A stretch of DNA of 39,574 nucleotides from Chara braunii (GCA_003427395.1 BFEA01000163.1:1897999-1937572), one strand, 5' to 3'; positions 1 to 11,419 are shown, counted from the first letter of the stretch. Numbers and translations: made by a program. The notes: a model not told the origin generated them from the sequence alone.

Positions 1-5
1 TTTTT

Positions 6-12
<7 letters not shown>

Positions 13-39
<27 letters not shown>

Positions 40-232
40 GGGTCTGCGTTCGGCCTGAATGGCCGAACGCATCCCCAAGGGGTCGCATATGTTCGGGCGT
101 TCGGTTCGGTCGTTCAGCCCATCCCGAACACCGGTTACCCTATACCCGCCCGAACCCGAACGCTCGAACGTATGGGACCCCTTGGGGATGCGTTTTGCCG
201 TTCAAACCGAACGCGGACCCAAAAAAAAAAAA
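13..232. repeat. Foldback (MITE-like) hairpin bounded by T and A tracts
   Basis: Bases 40-84 and 176-220 are inverted copies of each other (45 bp, only a few mismatches). Pairing continues with more mismatches into about 75 bp per arm around a loop near 115-150. A run of T (13-39) precedes the left arm and a run of A (221-232) follows the right arm, so the tracts also pair. No coding potential is convincing. It resembles a non-autonomous foldback element; an alternative is a palindromic SINE-like repeat. No target-site duplication was recognised. Confidence 0.7.
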
Positions 233-469
233 TAATAATAAAAAATCAAACAAATATGAAAAAAAGATATGTTATAAAAAAAAATAAATTAAACAAGATT
301 TGCCTGATTATAATATCCGAATTCCTTACTAAATTTGAAATAAAACAAAATACGAAAAACATATACTAATAATAGAAATAACAAAAAATAAAAATAAAAA
401 TAAATTTAGTGTGTGCACGAGCACGTTTTCGACACCGCCATCTTTGGCGATTTTTTATTTTTTTTTGGC
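233..469. other. AT-rich unassigned DNA
   Basis: A- and T-rich sequence between the small foldback and the giant palindrome. I see no gene, RNA or repeat structure in it beyond homopolymer runs. Confidence 0.5.
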
Positions 470-959
470 ATAGCTAGTCGTATGATACCTTAAAAGACTA
501 AGTGCATATTATATATTACTTGGATACTTTAAACAGTTCAGGGCGACTAGGTTGGATAGCCTAGTCATATCTAAGGAAGAGAAAATTTGTAGTACCCTGT
601 GTTTGTCTATATTGAACGGCTGAGCTAGACAGGTTTCCATAAGATTGGATAGTCTAACTTTATGTCTTATGTAAGTTGGGTATAAAGGACAAATCATTGG
701 AAGATTACGAACTATTATTTAACCAAGTTTACTTGAGGCTGGTGAGAGTACTTATCTTTGTGGTTTGACCTTGCATGTGACTGAGTGAGATCACTATTTA
801 GTATCAGTTTCAGGTTGATAGGTAATTGTTTTCGTTGCTTGTCGAGTGTTAGAGTTATAGGAGTTAGTTCTATTTTTGGATTTTACGAGCCAACTTTTTT
901 TACTTAGGTCAATTTTTGCATTTTCTAAGATCACTTTTTATACTTGGCTTTGTATAAAT

Positions 960-1510
960 CTTGGTAAGCTACTTTCTCTACGGAAAGCGCTGCCAAAATT
1001 TCTACAAACCAGGTAGTTAGTCAAATTCTGTTTTTTCAAAGTTCAACTTTTGTCTAAGTTTTACGTCTGGCTTAGTAAGAATCTGGAAAGCCTTCTTTTC
1101 TAGGGGAAATGCTGCCCAAATGTTTACTAATTCAGGGAGTTAGACAAAATTTGACTTTCAAACTCAGAGTTCTTTCAGATTCTGAACTTAGTTTTGTATC
1201 AATTTTAGAAAGTTATTTTTTCTATGGGAAGCGCTGCCGAAATTTCTACAGATCTAAGGAGTTAGTTAATTTTTTTTTTTACAGAACTCAAGCTTTATTT
1301 CGAGTTCTTATCTAACTTTGTATAAATCTGGGAAGTCTACCTTTCTAAAGGAAATGCTGCAAAAAATTTTACTAACTAAGGGAGTTAGGCAAAATTTGAC
1401 TTTCTAGAGTTAGATATTATTTCAAATTTAATATTGGAGTTAATACAAATACTGAAAAGGCACTTTCCCTACAAGAAGCACAGCTGAAATTTTCTTAATT
1501 TGAAGGAGAT
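960..1510 (+). repeat. Five diverged ~123-bp tandem units (left arm)
   Basis: Units are marked by the core GCTGCC followed by an AAATTT-like stretch and then GGAGTTAG. Cores lie near 987, 1111, 1231, 1355 and 1480. Two subtypes alternate, one with GCGCTGCC and one with AATGCTGCC. The same five units in the same order recur inverted in the right arm. Confidence 0.65.
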
Positions 1511-1835
1511 AAATTATATTTTGATAGGTGGCGATTTTTGGCAATCCACTCTACAAAGGGAAGATTATGTCAAGGTCTATTTTTCTTTGGGCACTTGCTT
1601 AAGAGGTAGACTCAGACTTAGTTATCAGAAGGATTTTTTAGAGAGAATGTGATATGGAGATTATTCTTCATGCACTTATAAACTTAGTCTTGGGAATTGA
1701 TATGTTTTGTGTTACAGGTCACTTTGATCGTTTCCATTCAGGATTTGACTAGATTCAGCTTGATCCCACGAGGATCATATTTTGCTATTACTAATAACAA
1801 GTCGGTTGATTGATCGTCTACTTGTCGGCTCACGA

Positions 1836-1958
1836 CACAACTTTGCTCATATTTGTACCACAATTTTGCTCATACCTGTACCACAACTTTGCTCATACAT
1901 GTACCTTAACTTTGCTCATACTTGTACCTCAACTTGATGCCGTAGCCCTCAACTTGAT
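1836..1958 (+). repeat. 23-bp minisatellite, four units plus partial
   Basis: Four direct units of about 23 bp share ACTTTGCTCATA and TTGTACC; two shorter partial repeats beginning CAACTTGATG follow. The array is present in the left arm only, so it arose or was lost after the two arms diverged. Confidence 0.6.
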
Positions 1959-2849
1959 GACCATTATAAAGAACTTATAAGATTTTATGGAAAGTTGGAC
2001 TATGACAGAGGATTAAGTGTGTGAGGCATTGGGTGATTTACAGGGAACAGTAAAGTTGACCACATTAGTGTATGGAAATGTGACATTCGTATGTGTCTGT
2101 GTTTCTATGCAGGTTAGTATTTTGGAGTTTGGTATACGAGTCTTACTTTGGAAGGAGCGAGAATGACAAGCATTTGTCACACGATCTGTATACCTGATAA
2201 GTTTATGTTTCCCTTTCCTTTATTTTATCTCGAGTTTTGATTTGATGTATAGGTATTGGGAAATTGGATTATACTTTTGATCAATTTTGCTTGTTAACTT
2301 TCATAGTTAGACGTTGATGCCTGTGGTAGCTGTCAAAGTCAAACCCCTTGATCTCTCTCAAGGCCCTGGACGACGGAGTTTGCCTCCAAGGCCTCGAGAA
2401 ACGATTGTCACCAAAAGTACGAACTTGTGTACCACCCACTTCTCCGCAGGGTGTAGAAGAGGGTGTGGTTCTCAACCACACTTGGCGGTCGTCTGGCGTC
2501 GGGAGATTAACCCCTCAAGGCGCGTGTCAGTCGACACTTGAGTGTCGAACACGAACCTCAAGATTATCGAGGACCACGTGATTATGGGTACAACATAGTA
2601 CACCATCGTTGCAACCGCTTGCGTAAGCATACATTGCTGGTCAATATGAGAAGGTTCAGCGTCCACACGGTTTTATACTAAGCCTCTCGCTCGACGCCTA
2701 TCCGGATTCCGCGTCGGAAGGTTATGGGTTGGTTACAAAAGGGATTAGGAGTGTTGTTGAGTTGTTCGTTTTGTGTCGTTCCGTGTGTGTGTGTGTTTTA
2801 TTTTTATATTTTAAAGTGTGGTGTAACGCGTGGTGAGTGGGATGCGTCC

Positions 2850-3236
2850 TAGTCGACCGACGATGAGTCGCGCTTGGGACTTCAGCCCCCCAGTGCGTCG
2901 GTTCGAGTGCGGGTCCGATAGAGGCATGGGACCAAGTGTACCCCCTATGCTACAGCGTATGAGAAACGCCCTCGACTGGTCCACCTATGAGATTGCAACT
3001 GATTAACTTTCGTATTGTGGACTGGTATCTCACCGAAGGGAGGTGATAACTCCCGCTGGTGGAGGTAAGTTGTACCTCGCATAGGCCCTATCATGTCGTA
3101 GGGGCTCGCGAGAGGTATGGCTGGCGCACTCGGTGGGAGCAGCTTGCCGAAACTCCTTTTGAATCACGAGTAGACCAACTCTTGCGTGATGTGGCCGGGA
3201 GGGTCCCGCTCTGAGTGGGACCGATGCGCTCGACAG
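2850..3236 (+). ncRNA. Conserved structured end of repeat family (copy 1)
   Basis: Best-conserved part of the arm. It contains a hairpin GGGAG (3038-3042) / CTCCC (3050-3054) around a GTGATAA loop, a shared block running into CTGGCGCAC, and a terminal hairpin GGTCCC (3202-3207) / GGGACC (3217-3222) directly before GATGCGCTCGAC. Copies at 4622-5050 (inverted) and 28735-29225 keep both hairpins with different stem bases. Transcription is inferred only from this pattern. Confidence 0.4.
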
Positions 3237-4621
3237 TGTGACGCCAAGCGGCATGAACTTCTTCACCGACTGGGACCTGGAGGCGGAACAACGGGAGGTG
3301 GAGGAAGTGGTAACGTTCCCGACAAGTGGCACCCTTCCGGTTTTGCCTTTGCGACCCTGCACCTCGGCTCGCCCTGCCCAAGCATCGTGCGAAACGCCTC
3401 CGCCTGTCCCGTCGAACCTGTTGTGCCTCACCTATGCCCCTTCGCGTCTGTGCTAAATGTCGCTTTCTTGCTTTTCCTCCTCCTTGCTCGACTTCCAAGT
3501 CTCGCCATAGCCAACGCGCTCTTTGATGCGTGCCTCTCTGAGAAAGTTTTTCTCTGCTTGTTCTCTAAGCGCTTTGCACTTCTGATCGAGAGTACCATCT
3601 GCTTCGTAACTCTCTTCCTCGCAGGCTGCTGTTGTCTTTTCTTTGAGCTCGGCGCTGCTCGTAGACTTGCTACTGATTAGCTAGGAGGGGAAATAGTGAG
3701 GAGCAAGGGCAATGGAGCATGGATTGGCGGCGAAGACTTCGTCATGCGCCTTTTTGGTTTTCCTTTCATAACTCTACTTCCTCTCCTTTCTCTACTTCAT
3801 CTACTCCCTCCCCTGTCCTTTTCCACATGAGCTCTCTTCCCCCCTCTCCTCTTTCCCAACCCTCGCCCCCCGTCCCCAGAACTGTTCATCATCCTTGTTT
3901 CACAACATCCTCCCTCGTACTCCTTCAACCCCTCCCCCCGCCTTCCAAACAATGGAAGATGTTCCTCCTTCTGACAACGCCCCACGTGGCATGGGGTAGA
4001 AAAGCGCTTCAGGGAACTGCCACGCCCTTCCAGCAATTCCACGAGATGATCTGTGCGGATACATGAGCGCACTGGATCTGGAGGATAGAGTTGAAATGGG
4101 ATCATAATCTCCCCCTCTCACTTACCCCTACCCTCTTCCCCTTTCTCCTGCCCTCCCTCCTATCCCCTCCATTCTCCCTTCTCACCCTTTATGGAACTAC
4201 ATGGACGGTTGACAACTGAGAAGTGAGGTGTGCTTTATAATCGATTGTTTTTTCATGACAAGGGGCATTCATCTTGTTCATTGGTGTTGGAACAATAATC
4301 TTCGTAATCTCGATTGTGCAATCTAACCTCTCCTTCCCTCAGCGCCCGATTGATGTAGCCTTCATGCTGTGTGTGCACTCCTCTCCCTCTTCTGCGACGG
4401 AAATACCCTTTTCTACCCTTCCTTTCCTTTCCTTGCTCTCCTTCCTTTCTTCCCTTTCTTTTTTTTCTCCCCGTCTCCTTCTCTCTCTCTTTCTCTTTCT
4501 TTCTTCCCCTTAATCTTTCTGTTTTGCTTACTTTCGTTTTGTTGTTCTGAAACTTCCTTTCGATCCGTTCCTTCCTTTTTCTTTTCCTCTCTCCCTCTTC
4601 CCCCTCCCCCTTCCCTCTCCG
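3237..4621. other. Spacer between palindrome arms, pyrimidine-rich
   Basis: No match to the reverse complement of itself and no recognisable protein. The stretch is dominated by C/T-rich tracts on the plus strand (3780-3900, 4095-4190, 4380-4620). Several overlapping open frames exist on both strands, but they are low-complexity (proline/serine or lysine/glutamate runs) and look like by-products of base composition. Confidence 0.5.
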
Positions 4622-5050
4622 TTGTCGAGCGCATCGGTCCGGTACCACATAAGGCAGCGCGGGACCCTCCCGGCCGCGTCGCGCAGGAGTCGGTCTGATC
4701 CTCGTCGCAAATGCACATGGAGCTTCCGCAAGCCGCTCCGGTCGAGTGCGCCAGCCATACCTCTCGCGAGCCCCTACGACCGGATAGGGCCTACGTGAGG
4801 CACAACTTACCTCCGCCTTACGGGAGTTGTCACCTCCCTTCGGTGGGCGTATCCCCGCCGAGCTACCAATCCACAGTACGAGAGCTAATCAGCTGCAATC
4901 ACAGAGGTGGACCAGCCGAGGTCGTTTCTCGTTCGCTGTAGCATTGGGGGTACGAGCGGTATTACTCCTCTATCGGACCCGTATGCGAACCGACATCTTT
5001 GGGGGCTGAGGTCCCAAGCGCGACTCGTCACCGGTCGACTAGGATGCATC
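4622..5050 (-). ncRNA. Conserved structured end of repeat family (copy 2)
   Basis: Minus-strand copy of the structured block. The GGGAG/CTCCC hairpin lies at 4822-4826 and 4834-4838 with a GTGACAA loop on the minus strand. The terminal hairpin pairs GGTCC (4636-4640) with GGACC (4662-4666). The loop and flanks are conserved with copy 1, while the terminal stem has a different length. Confidence 0.4.
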
Positions 5051-6039
5051 CCACGCACCACGCGTACACCACTCTAAAGGACATAAAAATAAAAGTACAC
5101 ACACACACGTACGTACATATACATACGCAACACAAAACAAACAATGCGATAACGCTCCTAGTCCCTCGGTAGCCATCCCATAACCTTTCGACGGGGAAAT
5201 CAGATAGGCGTCGCGCGCGAGACTTAGTATAAAACCGTGCGGACGCAGGGCCTACTCATGTCGACTAGCAATGCAATCATTTACAAGCAGTCGCAATGAT
5301 GGCGTACTATGTAGTGCCCATAATCAAGCGGTCTTTCGTGGATCCGAGTACCGCTTATGACACTCAAGTGTCAGACTCGAGGTATCGTGAAGGTTTGACC
5401 CTTCACGATATTGCACGGCTGAAGGAATAGTCGTGCGGCCGCCAGGGCAAATAGGCTCTGCACAGGGGGAGATTCCTTCCATGCAGAGTCTAGGGCCTAG
5501 GATGTCCTGGACAAGGACCTCGAATCCAGGCGCAGGACCAACGTCCGACTAAGAAAGCCTTAAGAAGCATACAACAAAATAGAGTGGGGGTCTCTTCCCT
5601 TTCCCGATCTCAACCCCTATTTAACCCCTAAGCGTAGGCCCCTCAGGCAACGCGAACACCCAGCATAGATGCATACACACACACATATATATATAGGGGA
5701 ATAAGTATGTGACGATCACTTCTCACAATCAAAGTGAGACTCCTCACAGCCATATATTTAGGTGTGATCGCAGGCAGTCAAATCCAAAATCCGAACCACA
5801 GATCATACCTGCAATCACGTCAAAGAGTCAACACAGTCCACACACTACACGGAGTCAACTCGAACCAATCTCTATACTCATACCCCTCACTTTCGCCATG
5901 CAAGTCGCAGCCTCAGTCCAACCAACCATAATTAAATACTCAGTACCTTTGTTAAATGACCATTCAATAAAAGTTCGAGTACAAGCGGTTATCTGGTAGC
6001 TGAAAATTCAGGAATGAAAATTATGAAGTGGAAGTTTTT

Positions 6040-6300
6040 GGCAGTCTGAAAATCCTGAGTGATCTTGAAGTGGTGAAAGGTCCGAAGACCATGAAAACCA
6101 CCCTTCACCACTTGAGGATGCAGCCTGCCTAAACAAGTGGTTTTCAGGGTCTTCGAAGTTTTCACCACTTCGGGACCATTCAGGATTTTCAAACATGAAT
6201 AGTCCTGAAGTGGTGAAAGGTCCGAAGACCACGAAAACCACCTGTTTAGGCAGGCTGCATCCTGAAGTGGTGAAAGGTGTCCTGAAGTGGTGATGAAAAA
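6040..6300. repeat. Nested foldback insertion in right arm
   Basis: The motif GAAGTGGTGAAAGGTCCGAA occurs in direct orientation at 6067 and 6207 (140 bp apart) and in part near 6264 and 6283. Its inverse, with TTCACCACTT, occurs near 6104 and 6163. Bases about 6104-6152 pair with 6228-6281 in an imperfect hairpin. The left arm of the giant palindrome has no equivalent, which suggests a later insertion. Confidence 0.6.
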
Positions 6301-6744
6301 TACGATTGTTGTTAACCTTTTCTCAGTCCGGGTGAAACCTTAATAAAACAATAAAATTACCAGGGTTAGAGTCTTTTAGGTTGAGTATTGAGGATGAATG
6401 GGAGTTGAGTCGTAGACCAATGAATCGGCAACCGACCTGTTATCAGTGATAACAGAATGTGATCCTTGTAGGATCAAGCTGGATCTAGTCTTGATTTCGA
6501 ATCACACGTTTAAGAGGACTTGTAACACATGACAGGCAAATCCCCAAGCTAGATCTATGAGTCCAAATCGAGAGTAGCCTCCACATCACGCTTTCATCAG
6601 GAATTATTCTGCTTGGCTAATCCTGATTCTACCCCTAAGCCAGTACCTTAAAGAAAAGGTGGATCTTTGGGCAAAATTTTCCTCTATGCAAAGTGGATTG
6701 TCAGAATTACCACCTGTCAAAATGTAATATAACTCCTCTAAGCT

Positions 6745-7275
6745 AAGAAAATTTCGGCAGCGCTTTTCGTATGAGAAGTGCCCTCTCAGGATTTGTAATA
6801 ACGCAAATATGAAAACAAAACGATCTCTAACTCTGGAAAGTCAACATTTTGTCTAACTCCCTGAATTAGTAAAAATTTGGGCAACACTTCCTTTAGAAAG
6901 GTAGACCTCTCAGATTCATACTAAGTCAAATATGAACTCAGGAATGAGACATGAGTTCAACTAAGACAAAATTTCAACTAACCCCCTAGATTTGTAGAAA
7001 TTTCGGCAGCGATTCCCGTAGAGAAAGTACTATGCCAAGATTTATACAAAGTTAAGTCCATATTCTAAAATGATTTTGACTTTTCAAGGTCTAATTTTGT
7101 CTAACTCCCTGAATTAGTAAAAACATTTGGGCAACACTCCCTTTAGAAAATGAGGTTTTCCAAATTTTTACTAAGTCAAAAAAAAATCAGAGAAGTTGGA
7201 CCCTGAAAAAGACAAAATCAGACCAACTTCTTGGTTTTGTAGAAATTTCGACAACGCTTCCCGTAAAGAAAGTGA
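6745..7275 (-). repeat. Five ~123-bp tandem units (right arm)
   Basis: Inverted counterparts of the units at 960-1510, with cores near 6754, 6878, 7005, 7129 and 7250. The same number of units and the same alternation of two subtypes are preserved, so the array predates duplication of the arms. Confidence 0.65.
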
Positions 7276-7559
7276 CTTACCAAGATTTATACAAGACCAA
7301 GTACAATAAATGATCCCAGAAAATACAAAAATTGACCTAGGTAAAAAAAAGCTTAGCTTAGAAAATGCAGGAATTAAAACTAACTCCTATGACTCTAGCA
7401 CTTGGCGAGCAACTAAAGCAACTACCTATCAAACTGAAACTGAGACTAAGTAGTAGCCTCACTCAGTCAAACTACAAAGGTAAGTACTCTCACCATCCCA
7501 AGGTCAACCTTGTCCAACAATAGTTCGTAATCTTTCAATGATTTATACCCTTTTACCCA

Positions 7560-8300
7560 ACTTACATAAGGCATAAAGTTAGGCCACATAAACTTATGGG
7601 AACCTGCCTAGCTCAGCTAGAATTTACACAAACACAGGGCACAACAACTTTTCTCTTCTTTGGACACATGACTAGGCCACCCTAGTCGCCTTGAACTGTT
7701 TAAGTATCCAAATTATATATAATTGTCTGTCCTTAGTCTTATAAGGTAGCATATGACCGGACCGATCAACTTAGATCGAGGTTCAGCCTGCCCTTTCTTA
7801 CCACATGTTTATTCTTAGTTAATACTCTCTTCAGTTATGATAAGCTATAGTCAGACCATCCAAACTTATGAAAAAAATTCTGACTAGCCTATTCATAAGT
7901 AATATCATATAAAATATAAACAAGTTTTGCTTTATGATTCTAACATGTGCGTGGCTTCAGATCAGATCTCCCAAACTTATTGGAACTTGTCCGGTCTGTC
8001 GCCAAAATCCTCTCTCATAATGAAACAAAGAGGGTCAGAGTCATCCAAACTTATGGAAAAATAGTCAACCCTCCTTCAGAAACCAAATAAACATATAGAA
8101 AACCCCAAAGAAAGAGAAGGCGACCAAGCCATCCAAACTTATAGAAAAATGTTTGGTCCCTGAAAAGGCAGTCACATTCAGCCCTCCAAGTCAAAGCAAC
8201 CACACCACCCAAACTTATGGGAACATGTCTGGTCCTTCAGGCAACCCAAAACAAATATAGCATTGGGCCCTCCAAACTTATGAAGACTCTCCCAGCCTTT
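7560..8300 (+). repeat. Degenerate array of CCAAACTTATGG motifs
   Basis: CCAAACTTAT(GG) recurs near 7859, 7972, 8045, 8134, 8210 and 8270, with a related AAACTTATGGGAACCTG near 7593. Several copies are followed by a GGTCC- or CTGGTCC-like word. Spacing is irregular (about 60-110 bp). The first copy lies inside the right arm; the rest continue outside it. Confidence 0.5.
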
Positions 8301-9590
8301 GGTTGACCCAGTCAAACATGCAATACAACCTTCCTCCCATCCTTCCCCCAGATGCAACCCCACAATTTGCTTTCAGTCAAACAATGAAACTAAAACTGAC
8401 ATTGTGCATACATCCCTTTATTGAGTCCGGTTTGTGTCCTGAAAGTCAAACTAAGAAATCAAAGTAGGGATGCGCTCAATATATTCAGTCAAAGCATATC
8501 AAGGAATACAGATAAAGGTTATAACTGGGTTTATAGAGGGGAAGCAAATGGTTACCTTTCAATTCCCTGCCTCCATAACTCCTCTTGAGTTCCGGCAGAG
8601 CTCTTGCAATCGGTGGGTTGACTCCCCACAGAGTCTTGCTGCGGTCCTACGGCTTGCAATCTCGCCTGCCGCCTTCCTCTCGTAACTAGGACTAGACTTA
8701 GATTAAGAAGGGCAGAATGAGGGGTTTCAAACTCTCGAGATACAAAAAGGGGACAAACTCAACTCGCAGGAGCGAGCCTTGGTATCTTCGTGCGCTTGAG
8801 GGCCCCGCAATGGCAGTCAAAAATCAACAGCTTGGTCAACTCTGAGTCAGACTGCCGAAGTCAACCATCCGACGACCTCCCGATTTGCAACACTAACTCC
8901 CCTTTTGCAGAACCTGATCACTCGTCTAAATCCCCACACCTCTCCGTAGCCCCATTGCCGCTACACAGCACTTGTAACAGCCAGCAGCAGTCAGCAGCAA
9001 TATGCAGCAGTATGCAGCAGCCAGCAGCAGTCCCTCCGTTCAACAGGTCGAGCAACACAGCAGGCAGTAGGTAAGTCTCCCGGCTCTACTGCTCGCTTCC
9101 GTGCTCCTTTGCTCCTCGGAATGGGCAGTACCCTGGTCTGAAGAAGATGGTGTTGCCAAATCAGGCCCGAAGATTACGGCCCACCGCTCTTGCAGCCTGA
9201 CTTTTAGGTCGTCTCACACCTCCGGTCTTCCGTGGCATATATGTACCTTAGTTCGACTACGTCTGTTTTCTCACTCGACTTTTGGTCTATCACCTACCTT
9301 CGTAACCACAGCTGCGCTGCTCGTCGAGTAAGTATCCACTTACCCCATCCCCATGTCTGCTGCCTTCCTTGGGAGAGACCGACACCACCCATCCGCTGAG
9401 CAATGCACTGGCCAACAGGTAAGTCCCCAACCTCCTAGCTAACCCCCCCCGCTAAGCCCGCTTAGTCGACAGCAGAAACGAATGAACCTTTCACTGGGAC
9501 GCGAGCCAGATGCATCCAATGATTGGCGCAGGCAGAGCAGATGGATTATTCTCTTGGAACTGGCGGGACGGACACCGCACCATACCTAGG
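8301..9590. other. Unassigned DNA with CAG-rich patch
   Basis: No gene recognised. Bases 8970-9062 are an imperfect CAGCAG / TATGCAGCAG minisatellite. Four strong splice-donor-like words (AGGTAAGT or close variants) lie at about 9068, 9327, 9416 and 9589, three of them followed by a C-rich stretch. These could mark exon ends of an unknown gene or simply a diverged repeat. Confidence 0.35.
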
Positions 9591-9639
9591 TAAGCCTCCA
9601 ACCCCATGCTCCCACCTTTTGGTGAAAGGCCTGCTCTTT

Positions 9640-11419
9640 TCCACACAGGCGCCTTAGCAACCGTTAGCACTACAGCAGATTGTCAGGCTACCACCACAGA
9701 CGACCTCTGAAGTAGAACCCGAAACGTGGCTTGAGGATAGGTACTGGACTATACCTCAAAAATCGTTCCGGCCTAATGCGGAGGGAGGGTCTGACAGGCA
9801 GGCAGCCCGACAGGACTTAAAGAAAGACCCTCTTTAGACCACGCTACTAAGGACGTGGAGAAAGTTGCCCTTACCTGACAAAGTCCCGCCCAAACGTGGG
9901 GAAGAAGTAACTAGACAACCCCTTTTTGAAAACCGATGCGTAACAGGACCCCACAGTAGGGTTTTTCATAGTAATGAAAACCCCTGGAAGGGGTGGGTCA
10001 AGAATGGTGTCCTTCGTGTGAAAGACATCTGGGACCAGGAAACCAAGGATTGGCTGTCTGAAACCCAACTGAGAATGAAATTGAAGTATTGCCATAAAGT
10101 GGGAGAGGCATTGGAAACCATCATCTTCGTTATCCCCCTAGACTGGATCCGGATCTTGAGGAAAGGACCGGTGGTGTTGGAAGGTGACTGGGTGGGGTTC
10201 TGGGGCACAAAAAAGGTGGTTGGGAATGTAGTCTATACCCGTCGAGACGGCAATGAAGGGGAACATGAAGTGGCTGCCAACCTTTTTATAATAATAGCGA
10301 ATAATGAACTAGTGAGGTTGCAGCCAGAGGAGACGATATGGTATCGGAGGTCAGAAGTATACCGTATCCGCGTTCTTGAAGAAAAAGATCGATGGAGAGC
10401 ATACAAACCAAACAAACCAATCCAAACACTACCACTTGACCCCGATGAATGGATATGGTCCCAGAAATATGGGAAAGGAAAACCGGGGGTGCGGTGGCTG
10501 CAGTCTCTCTCACTCAAGGCGACCTACCGAATGCTGCGACCGAGAGTAAATCTGAAAGATGTGGTCGATGCACGCTGGATGAAACACCTGAACATAGCAG
10601 AGATATGCTACGACAGATCAAGTGGTTTAAAACGAACAAGGCCATGCCAGCAAAATTGGCCTCGCTCCAATGGCAAATAGAACACAGGTCCCTGCCGACA
10701 AATGACTAGCTGATAGATAGAACACGCCTAGAACAAAAAGGTGTGGCACTCCCATGGTGCAGGCTATGTACAACATCCTTCCCGGCTCGAAAATTGCCAG
10801 AAACCATAGAGCACATATTCTTGCAGTGCCCGACAACAAAATGGTTGTGGAGTAGTGGGATCGTATATGGAGGCAACTAGACACTTCACAACCTTGGCCA
10901 TGGGACTGGAGAGCACTCCTCTGTGAGACATGGACCTCGGAGCAAGCTACCCCCTTCGAAGAAAATATGTTCAAAATAGGTCGCAGGGCGGTGATCTGGG
11001 CCATATGGTGGAGACGATGCACACTCGAAATGGAAGGGGTGCGTCGGGATGGAACGGAATTCATCAACTCAATTAAGGAACAAATACAGGAAGATATTTT
11101 TATTCAATGGGAAAAGCTTAAAGAAAAAATTACATACCTACATTCTAAGAAAGAAGTTGGACAACTTATTGAGAAATTCTATAAAGACTGGCTGGGCGGG
11201 GGAAAAGGGGTCAGAATAGCTAAGGTAACATGGAAGGGTGGGGAGAAAGAGGGAGAAGATATCGAGGCAGGGGAAAGGGACTACCACCTATGTTTCCAAG
11301 ACTGGATCCAAATCGACCCCTCCATCCCGCTCAGACCCTCCTCAGACTTTCCGGACTTCTTTCCACCCCCCCCACTTGCTTTGGTTGAAATGGAATGGTA
11401 TGGGGGGATTAGGGGCTAA
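9640..11419 (+). pseudogene. LINE-A ORF2 C-terminal remnant (zf-RVT region)
   Basis: This encodes the region after the reverse transcriptase thumb, then a zf-RVT zinc-binding segment (LPWCRLC followed by ETIEHIFLQCP) and a C-terminal tail with FQDW and PLRP. It is broken. The reading frame shifts near 10600, a TAG sits at 10707-10709 where LINE-B has Trp (LPTNGWLID), and a second shift occurs near 10853 just after the WLW motif. The longest open pieces are 9865-10680 and 10967-11419. It aligns with LINE-B without large gaps. In intact elements this part helps bind RNA; here it is dead. Confidence 0.75.

Larger units (their letters stand above)
470..3236 (+). repeat. Left arm of giant inverted repeat
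   Basis: This arm matches the reverse complement of 4622-7765 in long colinear blocks: about 480-760, 940-1560, 1730-1830 and 2540-3236. The outer part is AT-rich. The inner part is GC-richer and includes a shared block with the motif GGTTTTATACTAAG (about 2669-2683) that could serve as a TATA-type promoter. The arm ends at GATGCGCTCGAC (3223-3234), after which the copies lose similarity. It could be one arm of a single foldback element, or one of two tail-to-tail insertions of one family. No protein was recognised. Confidence 0.75.
4622..7765 (-). repeat. Right arm of giant inverted repeat
   Basis: Inverted counterpart of 470-3236, read on the minus strand. The inner boundary is GTCGAGCGCATC at 4624-4635; the outer boundary lies near 7765, where similarity to the left arm stops. 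It is about 0.35 kb longer than the left arm, mainly because of a foldback at about 6040-6300 that the left arm lacks. The stretch 5340-6000 aligns poorly with the left arm. Confidence 0.75.

Noticed and set aside
4253-4758. Lysine/glutamate/arginine-rich open frames on the minus strand
   Set aside because: They are translations of a CT-rich tract on the plus strand and have simple repeated residues.
470-7765. Reading the giant palindrome as a pair of retrotransposon LTRs
   Set aside because: LTRs are direct repeats and should enclose gag-pol; here the arms are inverted and the spacer has no such genes. Two separate solo LTRs cannot be excluded but are not supported by TG...CA ends or target-site duplications that I could see.
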